Shown piece after piece: positions 21,643 to 30,700 of a DNA stretch of 64,000 nt. The position numbers and the translations under genes are program-made. Every line of letters starts with the position of its first letter. Within the stretch, counting starts at the first letter, position 1. The DNA is from Candidatus Enterococcus wittei (GTDB lineage: Bacteria > Bacillota > Bacilli > Lactobacillales > Enterococcaceae): the NCBI RefSeq assembly GCF_002140175.1, contig NZ_NGMO01000001.1, positions 180,292 through 244,291 of the forward strand, written 5' to 3'. The notes beneath the pieces are model-generated. The model searched no databases and was not told where the DNA came from. It was given only the letters and a program-made list of their open reading frames with translations.

Positions 21643-22926
21643 TTAGTTTTCCTCGCTACGAGAAGTTTCTGGTAAGATGAGATTTAAAATAATTCCTAAC
21701 ACAGTAGCTAAAGCCATCGCTGACAGTGTAAAGGTTCCTACTTCAAGAACCAATCCACCAATCCCTACAACTAAAATGACAGAAGCAATCAACAAGTTTT
21801 TCTTTTTATCAAAGTCGATTTTATTTTCAATCAGGATCTTCATTCCACTAGCTGCAATGACACCGAATAAAATGAAACTGATACCTGAGATGACTGGTCC
21901 AGGGATACTTAAAATCAACGCACTTAGTTTCCCTACGAATCCTAAGACTACCGCAAAGACTGCAGCGCCACCAATCACGAACACACTATGGACCCGTGTG
22001 ATAGCTAATACACCGATATTTTCACCATAGCTTGTCACTGGTGGGCCTCCTACGAAAGCTGCCACTAATTGAGCCAACCCATCCCCAGTTAATGTTCGAT
22101 GCAATCCTGGTTCCTCAAAGAAATTCCGTCTGGTTAATTTATTCAAGACCATTAGATGACCGATATGTTCTGTCATTGTTACAAAAGCAATCGGCGCCAT
22201 TGTTGTGATCGCTCCAAGATATAACTTCGGTTGATATTGGACAAAAGGTATTTCAAAGTTTGGCAGGGCAAACCACGGAGCATCGACGATTGGTTGGGTA
22301 TCCACGATGCCAAAGAGTAAAGCAACGATGTAACCAGAGATGATTCCTAATAAGATTGGGACTAATCCTAAGAAACCTCGTAAAAACATATTAAAGAAAA
22401 TCGTCAAGCCTAATGTAATCAGCGCAACCGCTAAATATTTGAAGTCATAGGCATTACCATGATACATCGCATTGTTCGCTGCATTCGCTGCTAAACCAAG
22501 GCCAATGACCATGATCACTGGACCAACAACGATCGGTGGTAAAATCTTATCTAGCCAAGCAGAACCGATTTTTTTAATGATCAAAGCAACGATCAGATAG
22601 ACAAGCCCTGTTGTCATGGCTCCCTGCGCAATGGCAGGAAGACCGTCTGTTTTCATCAATAATTGCATGGCAGCAATAAAAGCAAAGCTGCTTCCTAAGT
22701 AAGCAGGAATTTTTCCTTTCGTTGTAATTAAATACACTAAGGTTCCTAACCCCGAACTGACTAAAGCGATACCCGGATCGATCCCTACTAAGATGGGCAC
22801 CAAGACAGTTGCGCCAAACATCGTGAATAAATGCTGTAAACTCAAGCCTACCCAGTGACCCATACTTGGTCGATCATGAATATCTAAAACAACGTGATCA
22901 TTATGAAATTCTTTTTTCTCCGACAT
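21643..22926 (-). CDS. uraA: Uracil permease (NCS2 family)
   Basis: This membrane protein imports uracil with protons for salvage by Upp. It has 427 residues with about 12-14 hydrophobic segments and the NCS2 signature [19 protein letters not shown] near residues 291-309. B. subtilis calls the same gene pyrP. Placement between pyrR and pyrB is the usual Firmicutes order. The gap to pyrR is 14 bases, too short for a second attenuator. Confidence 0.95.
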   Translation of the reverse strand: MSEKKEFHNDHVVLDIHDRPSMGHWVGLSLQHLFTMFGATVLVPILVGIDPGIALVSSGLGTLVYLITTKGKIPAYLGSSFAFIAAMQLLMKTDGLPAIAQGAMTTGLVYLIVALIIKKIGSAWLDKILPPIVVGPVIMVIGLGLAANAANNAMYHGNAYDFKYLAVALITLGLTIFFNMFLRGFLGLVPILLGIISGYIVALLFGIVDTQPIVDAPWFALPNFEIPFVQYQPKLYLGAITTMAPIAFVTMTEHIGHLMVLNKLTRRNFFEEPGLHRTLTGDGLAQLVAAFVGGPPVTSYGENIGVLAITRVHSVFVIGGAAVFAVVLGFVGKLSALILSIPGPVISGISFILFGVIAASGMKILIENKIDFDKKKNLLIASVILVVGIGGLVLEVGTFTLSAMALATVLGIILNLILPETSRSEEN

Positions 22927-22940
22927 GTGAACTTTCCTCT

Positions 22941-23627
<687 letters not shown>

Positions 23628-23641
23628 TCACACCCTTCTTA

Positions 23642-23655
23642 GCCTCACGGGACTA
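23642..23655 (-). promoter_or_regulatory. PyrR-binding loop in the pyr leader RNA
   Basis: The minus strand reads AGTCCCGTGAGGCT, a full match to the PyrR recognition loop ARUCCNGNGAGGYU, with flanking bases able to pair. UMP-bound PyrR stabilises this hairpin so that the terminator downstream forms. Confidence 0.9.
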
Positions 23656-23699
23656 AACTTAAAGGACTTCTCTATTAAGTTTTTCTTTCATTTGATATT

Positions 23700-23728
23700 A
23701 CTATACAGAAAATATTCTTAAAAAGCAA
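23700..23728 (-). promoter_or_regulatory. pyr operon promoter
   Basis: TTGCTT and TATAGT are spaced by 17 bases on the minus strand, about 45 bases before the PyrR loop. The -35 box lies inside the last codons of rluD, so the pyr promoter overlaps the upstream gene's end. Confidence 0.7.
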
Positions 23729-24629
23729 TATCTTTTCTTAACTTCTCTAAAGTTTTTTCAAACACTTCGGGTAAAGGCGCTTCAAAGACCATATTCTCTT
23801 TTGTTACTGGATGAGTAAAACCAAGCAATTTTGCATGGAGGAACTGTCCATTGCCCTTCAGCGTCTTCTTCGGTCCATAGACCGGATCGCCTGCTAAAGG
23901 ATAGCCGATGTATTTCATGTGCACACGGATTTGATGTGTTCGACCTGTTTCTAAGCGTAATTCGATCAAAGTAAAGTTTTCAAAGCGTTCCAATACCGTA
24001 AAATGTGTCACTGCTGGCTTACCGTCTTCTCTGATTGCCTGCATTTTCCGATCGACTTTTGAACGGCCAATCGGTGCATTGATTGTCCCCTTATCATGAG
24101 AGATCACTCCATGAACCAGTGCTACATACTTCCTTAAAGAAGTCTTGTCTTTCAACTGTTGTGCTAAAGATTCATGAGCCAGATCGTTTTTAGCAATCAT
24201 CAAAAGTCCAGACGTATCTTTATCAATCCGATGCACGATCCCTGGACGGATAACTCCGTTAATCGAGGATAAATTTTTCATGTGATACATCAAGCCATTG
24301 ACGAGTGTCCCATGTGTATGGCCTGCGGAAGGATGAACTACCATTCCTTGAGGTTTATTGACTACTGCCACCGCATCGTCTTCATAGACGATCTCAATCG
24401 GTAAATCTTCTGCTACAATCGTTAGTTCCTCAGGTTCAGGGATTTCCACAAAGACAGCATCTTTTGGTTTCACTTTATAGTTAGCTTTCACAGGATGACC
24501 ATTGACAAAAACAGCCTCTTCTTTTAACCACTGTTGAATTTGTGATCGACTATAAGTAGAAAACAAATTTGTTAGGACTTTGTCAATACGTCCTTTTTCT
24601 TGCTGAATCGTTGCTTTTAATTGTGTCAT
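23718..24629 (-). CDS. rluD: Large-subunit rRNA pseudouridine synthase, RluD family
   Basis: This enzyme converts uridines to pseudouridine in rRNA. The 303-residue protein has an N-terminal S4 RNA-binding domain (GRIDKVLTNLFSTYSRSQIQ near residues 13-32) and the RsuA/RluA catalytic domain with HRIDKDTSGLLMIAKN near 132-147, whose Asp is the nucleophile, and GRTHQIRVHMKYIG near 226. It overlaps lspA by four bases; lspA-rluD is a common Firmicutes pair and usually precedes pyrR as here. Which uridines are modified cannot be read from the sequence. Confidence 0.93.
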   Translation of the reverse strand: MTQLKATIQQEKGRIDKVLTNLFSTYSRSQIQQWLKEEAVFVNGHPVKANYKVKPKDAVFVEIPEPEELTIVAEDLPIEIVYEDDAVAVVNKPQGMVVHPSAGHTHGTLVNGLMYHMKNLSSINGVIRPGIVHRIDKDTSGLLMIAKNDLAHESLAQQLKDKTSLRKYVALVHGVISHDKGTINAPIGRSKVDRKMQAIREDGKPAVTHFTVLERFENFTLIELRLETGRTHQIRVHMKYIGYPLAGDPVYGPKKTLKGNGQFLHAKLLGFTHPVTKENMVFEAPLPEVFEKTLEKLRKDIAF

Positions 24630-25090
24630 TTTTTTCTTTGTTCCTTTTCATCTAAAATAATATAAATCAATACACAGATCACACCACAAACAAGGGAGAT
24701 ATCTGCTACATTAAAAATCGGGAAATTCATAAAATCTGTTTGGAACATATCAACGACATAGCCTAAACGGATACGGTCAATAAAGTTTCCTACAGCTCCT
24801 GCTAAGATCAGACTTAAGCCAATCATTAACCAGCGGTTGCCGTTTTTTCGATTTTTGAACATCAATGTTATGATCACTATGACAGCTATCACTGTCACTA
24901 TAGTGAAAAACCACATTTTCCCTTCAAGCATGCTCCATGCAGCCCCTGTATTACGGATATGGTTCAACGATAAAACCCCTGGAATCAATGATTTTGTTTC
25001 TCCTAAAGATAAATCATTCACGATCCACCATTTCACCCATTGGTCCAATCCAATGATCGATGCACTTAAAATCCAGTATATCACTAACAC
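24626..25090 (-). CDS. lspA: Lipoprotein signal peptidase (signal peptidase II)
   Basis: LspA cuts the signal peptide from prolipoproteins in the membrane after lipid attachment. The 154-residue protein has four hydrophobic segments and the two catalytic aspartates in AGAVGNFIDRIRLGYVVDMF and FNVADISLV. Length is standard. Start ATG 25090. It lies four bases after the CBS-domain gene and overlaps rluD by four, so the three are probably cotranscribed. Confidence 0.96.
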   Translation of the reverse strand: MLVIYWILSASIIGLDQWVKWWIVNDLSLGETKSLIPGVLSLNHIRNTGAAWSMLEGKMWFFTIVTVIAVIVIITLMFKNRKNGNRWLMIGLSLILAGAVGNFIDRIRLGYVVDMFQTDFMNFPIFNVADISLVCGVICVLIYIILDEKEQRKK

Positions 25091-25094
25091 ACAA

Positions 25095-25793
25095 TCAATC
25101 CTTTTCTACTTGATGATAAATATCTCTTGGTCGAATAATACCTAATAAATTTCCATTTGGATCGCCATCTTTAGTAATCAATACTGCTTCAAGCGTTCCT
25201 TGTTCACGAAACATCATTTCTACGTCAAAAATCGTTGTCTGTGCGGACACGAAACGATAATTCGTGTACTTGCCATCTTTGATGATCAAATCAGACGCTT
25301 TTTTCGAAGTTAGATCGATAACTCCCTTTTGACTTTCTCTAGCTAACCAGAAACCGAGCATACGCAAGGTAATTAATGCTTTAAATTTTCCTTTATGATA
25401 AAGAGGAAATTGAGAATATCGTTTGTTAGCTACGGTATCCAATAAGTCTAATAAAGGAATATCTTGTTCAAATCCTGTCACGTGTTTTGCAAACCGTGGC
25501 AAGATAGTTTCAGGTCGCAACAACTCTTGTTCGATTTTCTGGATCCGCTTTGTTGCCCACTCATTTGGCTCAGCAATGATAAAATCAACAGCAATACGGT
25601 CATGCACAATGGCGTTACGCAGTTGTGCCAACTGTAAAAGATCTTCTTCATAGTTACGTATACTTTGATGCTTTTTTTGAGCCAAACGCCGTACTAATTC
25701 AGTAAAACCCATATTTCGTGGATTTCCCATTTCTTCTTGCATCCATTTTTCGATACGATTAAAGCTACTTAAAAACACATCAGAGTTTTTCAT
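25095..25793 (-). CDS. CBS-domain pair protein with an N-terminal HEPN-like helical region
   Basis: This 232-residue cytoplasmic protein has two parts. Residues 1-110 look all-helical and contain LAQLRNAIVHDRIAVDF near 49-65; RNxxxH is the signature of HEPN domains, many of which are RNases or helical adaptors. Residues ~115-230 form a tandem CBS pair (IPLLDLLDTVANKRYSQFPL, then TTIFDVEMMFREQGTLEAVL and GIIRPRDIYHQV), which usually binds adenine nucleotides. An adenine-nucleotide-sensing regulator or RNase is inference. Its end is four bases from the lspA start and its start overlaps the upstream membrane gene by 14 bases. No named gene is recognised. Confidence 0.75.
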   Translation of the reverse strand: MKNSDVFLSSFNRIEKWMQEEMGNPRNMGFTELVRRLAQKKHQSIRNYEEDLLQLAQLRNAIVHDRIAVDFIIAEPNEWATKRIQKIEQELLRPETILPRFAKHVTGFEQDIPLLDLLDTVANKRYSQFPLYHKGKFKALITLRMLGFWLARESQKGVIDLTSKKASDLIIKDGKYTNYRFVSAQTTIFDVEMMFREQGTLEAVLITKDGDPNGNLLGIIRPRDIYHQVEKD

Positions 25794-26163
25794 CTTGTTC
25801 CTCCTTGATGGTATATGCTTGGTTTTTTATATAAAAAAAGAAACCGATGACAATGAAAACCATCATAAAATTATAAAGGATACTTTGAAAAACGAGGGCA
25901 GTTATTCCCGAAAAGAGGAATAAAAATGGATAGATCTGAAGTAATAAAAGATTCATCGTAATGATATATCGACGTCCTGGTTCTGTCACATGATAAACTG
26001 GACTTTTCAGCCAAAAAAATGAGGCTTGCATCATAAACGGTGCCTTTAAATCTAAAGTGATCGTCTGGTTATGGTTTAAACTGATTTTACGCTGATCGAT
26101 CCGCAAAGTAATGGGACTACCCATAGCGTAAAAACCTGTTTTTCTAGTAAACGTTACTTCCAT
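25780..26163 (-). CDS. Small membrane protein of unknown function
   Basis: The gene encodes 127 residues from ATG 26163, chosen for its AGGAGG Shine-Dalgarno (the frame stays open to 26202). The first 75 residues are soluble and strand-rich (MEVTFTRKTGFYAMG, TITLDLKAPFMMQASFFW); then two hydrophobic helices (LLLLQIYPFLFLFSGITALVF and FMMVFIVIGFFFYI) end in an acidic tail. I do not recognise the family. It overlaps the CBS-domain gene by 14 bases and is therefore likely first in the operon with that gene, lspA and rluD. Confidence 0.7.
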   Translation of the reverse strand: MEVTFTRKTGFYAMGSPITLRIDQRKISLNHNQTITLDLKAPFMMQASFFWLKSPVYHVTEPGRRYIITMNLLLLQIYPFLFLFSGITALVFQSILYNFMMVFIVIGFFFYIKNQAYTIKEEQDEKL

Positions 26164-26266
26164 TTCGTACCTCCTATTATGCGTTAATCTATGGTAAAAC
26201 ACAAGTGCAACATCTGTTCAGAGATTTGTTTTGAGCCAACAACGACTAGTGTTTAGTGGTGATTTC

Positions 26267-26752
26267 CTATTCCTCTTCTTGATTGATTTTTTTCTCCAAT
26301 CTTTTTTGCCCAAATTGATTGACTGAAGAAACAAGAAAGAATATCAATGTAGTAAATAAAATAGACGAACAGAATGTGATACCTAATACTGCGAGAAAGT
26401 AACCATCAAAAATCCCTGTATATGCCTCTTCATACAGTAGATAGTTTCTGATTCCAGTTGAAAGTGCTACAAGTAGACTGATTCCTAAAATCCCAATGAT
26501 ACGTAATTTCTTCGCATGTTTTGATGGATCCATCATCTCGTGTCCAATCATCACACTACGTACCATTAAATAAATCAATGCAACACCGACAATCAACAAC
26601 TCTGCCATATAATCAGAAAGCGTGAGATCAAGAAGATTACTTTTGACAAATAGGGAAATACCTATTAAAGCTAATACCAGCAAGAAGGCTTCGCTTTGTA
26701 TTTTATGATTCATTTGGATGATACGCTCATCTTTGATTTTTTTATGATTCAC
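26267..26752 (-). CDS. Four-TM membrane protein paired with an Xre regulator
   Basis: A 161-residue protein with four predicted membrane segments (near residues 20-40, 48-66, 84-100 and 118-142) and charged ends. It follows the Xre regulator gene directly, which stops at 26753 just before this start. Such pairs of a small Xre regulator and a membrane protein (DUF6773/DUF3278-like) are common in Firmicutes. The membrane protein may be the sensed or controlled partner; its function is not known. A palindromic operator lies upstream of the pair. Confidence 0.75.
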   Translation of the reverse strand: MNHKKIKDERIIQMNHKIQSEAFLLVLALIGISLFVKSNLLDLTLSDYMAELLIVGVALIYLMVRSVMIGHEMMDPSKHAKKLRIIGILGISLLVALSTGIRNYLLYEEAYTGIFDGYFLAVLGITFCSSILFTTLIFFLVSSVNQFGQKRLEKKINQEEE

Positions 26753-26950
26753 TTAGTTTCCCTCCCAAAATAATTCATCCAATGTTTTATTTAATGCCTG
26801 ACAGATTGCCATACATAGTTTAAGTGTCGGATTATATTTCCCTGCTTCAATCAGGCCGATTGTTTGTCTTGTTACTCCGACAGATTGCGCCAACTCTTCC
26901 TGGCTCATGTCTTTTGCAAGACGTGCCATCTTTATTCGGGTATTTTTCAC
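26753..26950 (-). CDS. Xre-family transcriptional regulator (small HTH)
   Basis: The 65-residue protein is nearly all helix-turn-helix: [31 protein letters not shown] split over residues 14-44 is a classical HTH_3 core. The start is GTG at 26950, supported by AAGGAGG about 13 bases upstream and by family N-termini ([10 protein letters not shown]). It is the first gene of a two-gene unit with the 161-aa membrane protein. A 24-bp perfect inverted repeat 41 bases upstream is the likely operator, suggesting autoregulation (inference). Confidence 0.88.
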   Translation of the reverse strand: MKNTRIKMARLAKDMSQEELAQSVGVTRQTIGLIEAGKYNPTLKLCMAICQALNKTLDELFWEGN

Positions 26951-26990
26951 GTTTTATATAGACCCTCCTTCTCAGTTCTTATTCCCCATT

Positions 26991-27048
26991 GTAAATTATA
27001 TATTACTTTATGTAAACTATATTGTACATAAAGTAATATATAATTTAC
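26991..27048. promoter_or_regulatory. Large perfect palindrome upstream of the Xre gene
   Basis: Arms 26991-27014 and 27025-27048 are perfect 24-bp inverted repeats around AACTATATTG. The arms are AT-rich and contain TATAAT-like boxes on both strands. The position just upstream of the Xre start fits an operator-promoter region. Confidence 0.7.
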
Positions 27049-27432
27049 TAAAAAAGACCATCTCTCAAAAAAAAATCAATTGGCATCTAGATTTTTCCCT
27101 AGGAACTAAATAAATAGGATACCGTCACTTGTTAGAACAAGGCTAGTATTCACAAAAAGTTGCTACTTCCTCTGGATGATGTAGCAAGCTATCAGCGAAC
27201 CACTTGTTTATAAATCGTCTTCTAACAAAATAAGCTGAAACATTACTAGATATTTTCTAGTGAATGTTTCAGCTTCATAATTGGATAACTAGAGTTCAAT
27301 AGTTAATCGCCCCACCGTAAAAACTGTAGGAAACGAACCTTTTTTTACTAGTATCGAAAGACATGTTTTCATTTTTCGCCAGAATCTGAACACGTGCTTT
27401 CATAATCTAAATGATCTTTATGCCTTTGGATT
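27049..27432. other. Intergenic region downstream of fhs
   Basis: No gene is seen. A 45-base palindrome at 27232-27275 (AAGCTGAAACATT ... AATGTTTCAGCTT with an inner CTAGA/TCTAG pairing) is the only strong structure and may terminate the minus-strand fhs transcript, which would continue into TTATTTTGTT. Confidence 0.6.
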
Positions 27433-29103
27433 TTAAAACAACCCCTCAACTTCTCCGTCTTTCGTCACATTCATGCCTAATGCTGCTGGTTTTTTTGGTA
27501 AACCTGGCATCGTCATGACTTCTCCCGTCAAAGCAACGATAAAACCTGCGCCTAACTTCGGTACGAATTCTCGGATCGTAAGAATGAAATCTTCCGGTGC
27601 TCCTAAAAGCGTGGGATCATCAGAGAAAGAATATTGAGTTTTTGCCATACAGATAGGTAGATGAGCCCACCCATTTTTTTCAAATTCAGCAATTTGATTT
27701 TCAGCTTTCTTAGTGAAAGACACACCTTTTCCGCCGTAAATCTTTTGAACGATCCTGTTTGTTTTTTCTTTGATCGAAGCAACTTCTTGGTATAAAGGAG
27801 TATAGTCAGCTTTATTGGTATCAATCACTTCAATGACTGCTTTGGCTAACTCCGTCCCCCCTTGTGCACCTTTTTCCCAAACGCTAGTTTTTTTTGCTAC
27901 AACACCCAATCCTTCACATAATCGGATCAATAAATCCATTTCGGCAGCGGTGTCTGTGACAAACTCATTGATTGCGACGATAACAGGGATGCGATAACTT
28001 TGCATATTTGCAATATGTCGTTTTAAGTTTTCAAAGCCAATTCTTAACGCCTCAAGATCTTCTGTTTGTAATTGGCTCTTACTCATTCCTCCATGCATTT
28101 TTAATGCACGAATCGTTGCAACGATCACAATCGCATCTGGGGCTTTTTTTAAATTAGGCACTTTGATATCAAGAAACTTTTCTCCACCTAGATCAGCACC
28201 AAATCCTGCTTCCGTTACGACATAATCCGCTAATTTCAATGCGGTTTTCGTCGCCAATACACTATTGCATCCATGAGCAATATTCGCAAAAGGACCCCCA
28301 TGAATAAATGCGGGAGTGCCATAAATCGTTTGAACTAGATTAGGCTTGATAGCATCTTTTAACAGCAAAGCCAAAGCGCCTTCTACTTTTAGATCACCAG
28401 CACTGACAGGTTGACGATCATACGTGTACCCGATAATAATTCGAGACAAACGTTCTTTTAGATCTTCTAAATCCGTTGCTAGACATAAGATCGCCATAAT
28501 TTCACTTGCCACAGTGATATCAAAGCCATCTTCTCGTGGCACACCTTGAAGTGGTCCACCAAGGCCTACGATTACTTGTCTTAAAGCTCGATCATTTAAA
28601 TCCACCACTCGTTTCCAGATCACTCGTCGAGGATCAATATTCAGTTCATTTCCTTGATGGATATGGTTATCAACTAAGGCGGCTAAAGCATTATTAGCAG
28701 ATGTTATCGCATGCATGTCTCCGGTAAAGTGTAAATTGATATCTTCCATCGGCAAAACTTGTGCGTAACCTCCACCAGCTGCTCCCCCTTTGATTCCCAT
28801 TACTGGTCCAAGAGAAGGTTCACGCAATGCAATCACTGCTTTTTTTCCCAATTGATTTAAAGCATCCCCTAAACCCACTGTAACAGTTGATTTCCCTTCT
28901 CCAGCTGGCGTAGGATTAATTGAAGTGACTAAAATTAACTTTCCATCAGGCTTATTCATCACTTTTTTAATCAATGGAAAATTGATTTTTGCTTTGTATT
29001 GACCATATAATTCCAGATCTTCAGGATCAATTCCAATCTTTCTTGCCACTTCAACGATCGGTTCTAACTCTGATTCTTGTGAAATTTCTAAATCACTCTT
29101 CAT
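27433..29103 (-). CDS. fhs: Formate-tetrahydrofolate ligase
   Basis: Fhs makes 10-formyl-THF from formate, THF and ATP, feeding one-carbon units to purine and fMet synthesis. The 556-residue protein has the ATP-binding loop [18 protein letters not shown] near residues 65-82, [20 protein letters not shown] near 104-123 and a normal C-terminus ending DGEVEGLF. Length matches the family (555-560). It stands alone with a long AT-rich leader. Confidence 0.97.
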   Translation of the reverse strand: MKSDLEISQESELEPIVEVARKIGIDPEDLELYGQYKAKINFPLIKKVMNKPDGKLILVTSINPTPAGEGKSTVTVGLGDALNQLGKKAVIALREPSLGPVMGIKGGAAGGGYAQVLPMEDINLHFTGDMHAITSANNALAALVDNHIHQGNELNIDPRRVIWKRVVDLNDRALRQVIVGLGGPLQGVPREDGFDITVASEIMAILCLATDLEDLKERLSRIIIGYTYDRQPVSAGDLKVEGALALLLKDAIKPNLVQTIYGTPAFIHGGPFANIAHGCNSVLATKTALKLADYVVTEAGFGADLGGEKFLDIKVPNLKKAPDAIVIVATIRALKMHGGMSKSQLQTEDLEALRIGFENLKRHIANMQSYRIPVIVAINEFVTDTAAEMDLLIRLCEGLGVVAKKTSVWEKGAQGGTELAKAVIEVIDTNKADYTPLYQEVASIKEKTNRIVQKIYGGKGVSFTKKAENQIAEFEKNGWAHLPICMAKTQYSFSDDPTLLGAPEDFILTIREFVPKLGAGFIVALTGEVMTMPGLPKKPAALGMNVTKDGEVEGLF

Positions 29104-29236
29104 ATTTTACCCCTTTTCCCGAACTTTAAATAAAAAAAATGAATTTTCGTTAAGTTATAATCATTATACCTTTTTTTATTCTAAAAAAAAACAGAAAAAA
29201 TTTAGTTTTAAAATTATTTCATGTATTTAAATTTAT

Positions 29237-29265
29237 TTGACGTACTTATAATTACTCTTTATAAT
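29237..29265 (+). promoter_or_regulatory. Promoter of the second csp gene
   Basis: TTGACG and TATAAT are spaced by 17 bases, a near-consensus sigma-A promoter about 30-40 bases before the csp start. Confidence 0.85.
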
Positions 29266-29303
29266 GTAAGCTATGATCAGATTTAAGAAAGGTCGTGAGT
29301 GTT

Positions 29304-29510
29304 TTGACCACAGGAATGGTAAAATGGTTCGATAACAAAAAAGGATATGGCTTTATCCATTACGATGAAACAGAAGAAATCTTTGTTCATTTTACAGCAA
29401 TCGAAGAAGAAGGATTCAAAACACTTGAAGAAAACCAAGTGGTCGAATTTGACGTTATTGAAGGTAATCGTGGCAAACAAGCGGCTCATGTCAAAAAGAT
29501 CGACCAATAA
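29304..29510 (+). CDS. csp: Cold-shock protein (second copy, CspD-like)
   Basis: Single-domain RNA chaperone with RNP1 KGYGFI and RNP2 IFVHF. The frame opens with GTG 29295, TTG 29304 and ATG 29316. TTG 29304 gives MTTGMVKWFDNKKGYGFI, which resembles family N-termini, and sits 11 bases after GAAAGG, while GTG 29295 is only two bases from it. With TTG the protein is 68 residues. It has a strong promoter and its own terminator. It differs clearly from the 1058-1258 paralogue in the second half ([20 protein letters not shown]). Confidence 0.9.
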   Translation: MTTGMVKWFDNKKGYGFIHYDETEEIFVHFTAIEEEGFKTLEENQVVEFDVIEGNRGKQAAHVKKIDQ

Positions 29511-29529
29511 ATAATGAAAGAAATACGTA

Positions 29530-29562
29530 AGCGGTTCGCCTATAGGCTGAACCGCTTTTTCT
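29530..29562 (+). terminator. Rho-independent terminator after csp
   Basis: AGCGGTTCGCC and GGCTGAACCGCT form a stem around TATA, followed by TTTTCTTT. It also faces the convergent ebsA-like gene. Confidence 0.85.
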
Positions 29563-29564
29563 TT

Positions 29565-29999
29565 CTATTTCTTTTCTCCAGTAACTTGTTTTTCAGATAT
29601 AAGTTGCTCTTTCGAAGCATCCATCTCTGTCAGATAGTCGAGAAAAATCTTTCGGGCTTTCTTTTTCATTAAATACTTTACTGGTTCTTTATCTCTATCT
29701 ATATATATTGTTATCCCATACTTTTCTGATTGAAAGGATTTGATTTGCTCAATCGGTACTTCTTTGTCTTTCCAAAATAATGTATATCGAATTTTGATCG
29801 AATCTTGCTTTAATACAAAAGACCGTCGCAATCCAAGAAACAGGCAAATAAAAAATAGCCCCATTACTAGATTACTTTTCCAATAAGGTCTGGTGTTTTC
29901 CAAAGACATGATCAAACTAAGAAATAAAACAAAAAACGTGAATGACCAATAGATGATCGACTGTGCCATTTCTGGCTGCCAGTGAATAATTTTTTTCAT
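29565..29999 (-). CDS. ebsA: EbsA-like membrane protein
   Basis: A 144-residue protein with two hydrophobic helices (near residues 14-32 and 43-58) then a soluble PH-like C-terminal part (KDKEVPIEQIKSFQSEKYGI). The N-terminus HWQPEMAQSIIYWS and SLENTRPYWKSN recall EbsA of E. faecalis, a protein described near pheromone-response/cell-surface genes. The neighbouring divergent RNase H-like gene fits the ebs arrangement. Actual role is unclear. Confidence 0.65.
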   Translation of the reverse strand: MKKIIHWQPEMAQSIIYWSFTFFVLFLSLIMSLENTRPYWKSNLVMGLFFICLFLGLRRSFVLKQDSIKIRYTLFWKDKEVPIEQIKSFQSEKYGITIYIDRDKEPVKYLMKKKARKIFLDYLTEMDASKEQLISEKQVTGEKK

Positions 30000-30076
30000 T
30001 CTTCAACCTCGCACCTATTCCAGTAATGATATAATTATAGTACCATACTGTTTTTTAAAAAGGAGGACCTTTCCAT

Positions 30077-30481
30077 ATGTTAAAAGTATACATTGATGCC
30101 TCCACAAAAGGCAACCCTGGACCTAGTGGTGGTGGAATAGTAATTGTGACTGACCAGCAACAGGAACAATTAGCAATTCCACTCTCATACGGAACAAATC
30201 ACCAAGCAGAGTTTGAAATCTTTGTTAAAACTTTAGAAATTTTAAAGAATAAGAAGGTTATGGAGGAAACAATTCTTTGTTATTCCGATAGTAAAACCCT
30301 TGTTTCAACGATTGACAAGAATTATACATCAAATAAAGATTTTATCCCTTACTTGCTTAAAATCCAAACATTACTAAAAGATTTTTCTCTATTGATCCTT
30401 CAATGGATACCTGAAAGCAAAAATAAAGGCGCTGATAATCTTGCTAGACAAGCATTGAGAAAAACATTGGAAAAATCATAA
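30077..30481 (+). CDS. RNase HI-fold protein (reverse-transcriptase-like family)
   Basis: A 134-residue single-domain protein of the RNase H fold. It starts MLKVYIDASTKGNPGPSGGG, with the first catalytic Asp in YIDAST, a central Glu in HQAEFE, an Asp in CYSDSKTLV and a C-terminal Asp in GADNLARQA, so the DEDD set looks complete. The family is often annotated ribonuclease HI-like and sits beside ebsA in enterococci. Start ATG 30077 has AAGGAGG. Substrate is probably RNA in RNA-DNA hybrids, by family only. Confidence 0.8.
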   Translation: MLKVYIDASTKGNPGPSGGGIVIVTDQQQEQLAIPLSYGTNHQAEFEIFVKTLEILKNKKVMEETILCYSDSKTLVSTIDKNYTSNKDFIPYLLKIQTLLKDFSLLILQWIPESKNKGADNLARQALRKTLEKS

Positions 30482-30491
30482 AAGTACTGTG

Positions 30492-30545
30492 TAATCAGGT
30501 GAAAATCAATTATCTCTCTACTTGCACTTAATTTTCACCTGATTA
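30492..30545 (+). terminator. Hairpin after the RNase H-like gene
   Basis: A perfect 15-bp inverted repeat (30492-30506 with 30531-30545, TAATCAGGTGAAAAT) follows the stop by about ten bases. No strong T-run, but placement fits a terminator. Confidence 0.6.
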
Positions 30546-30700
30546 TTGAAGTGCAACCAAAGGATTCTATTTGTGTCATCCTCTCCCACATTATCTTCCT
30601 CTTCTTCCAACACAGCGCCCTATTTCTCCATGACATTACCTTATCTATACAAGCACGAGATTTTCAAAAAACTTCTTAAAGTTTTTTTGGAAACCAGATA

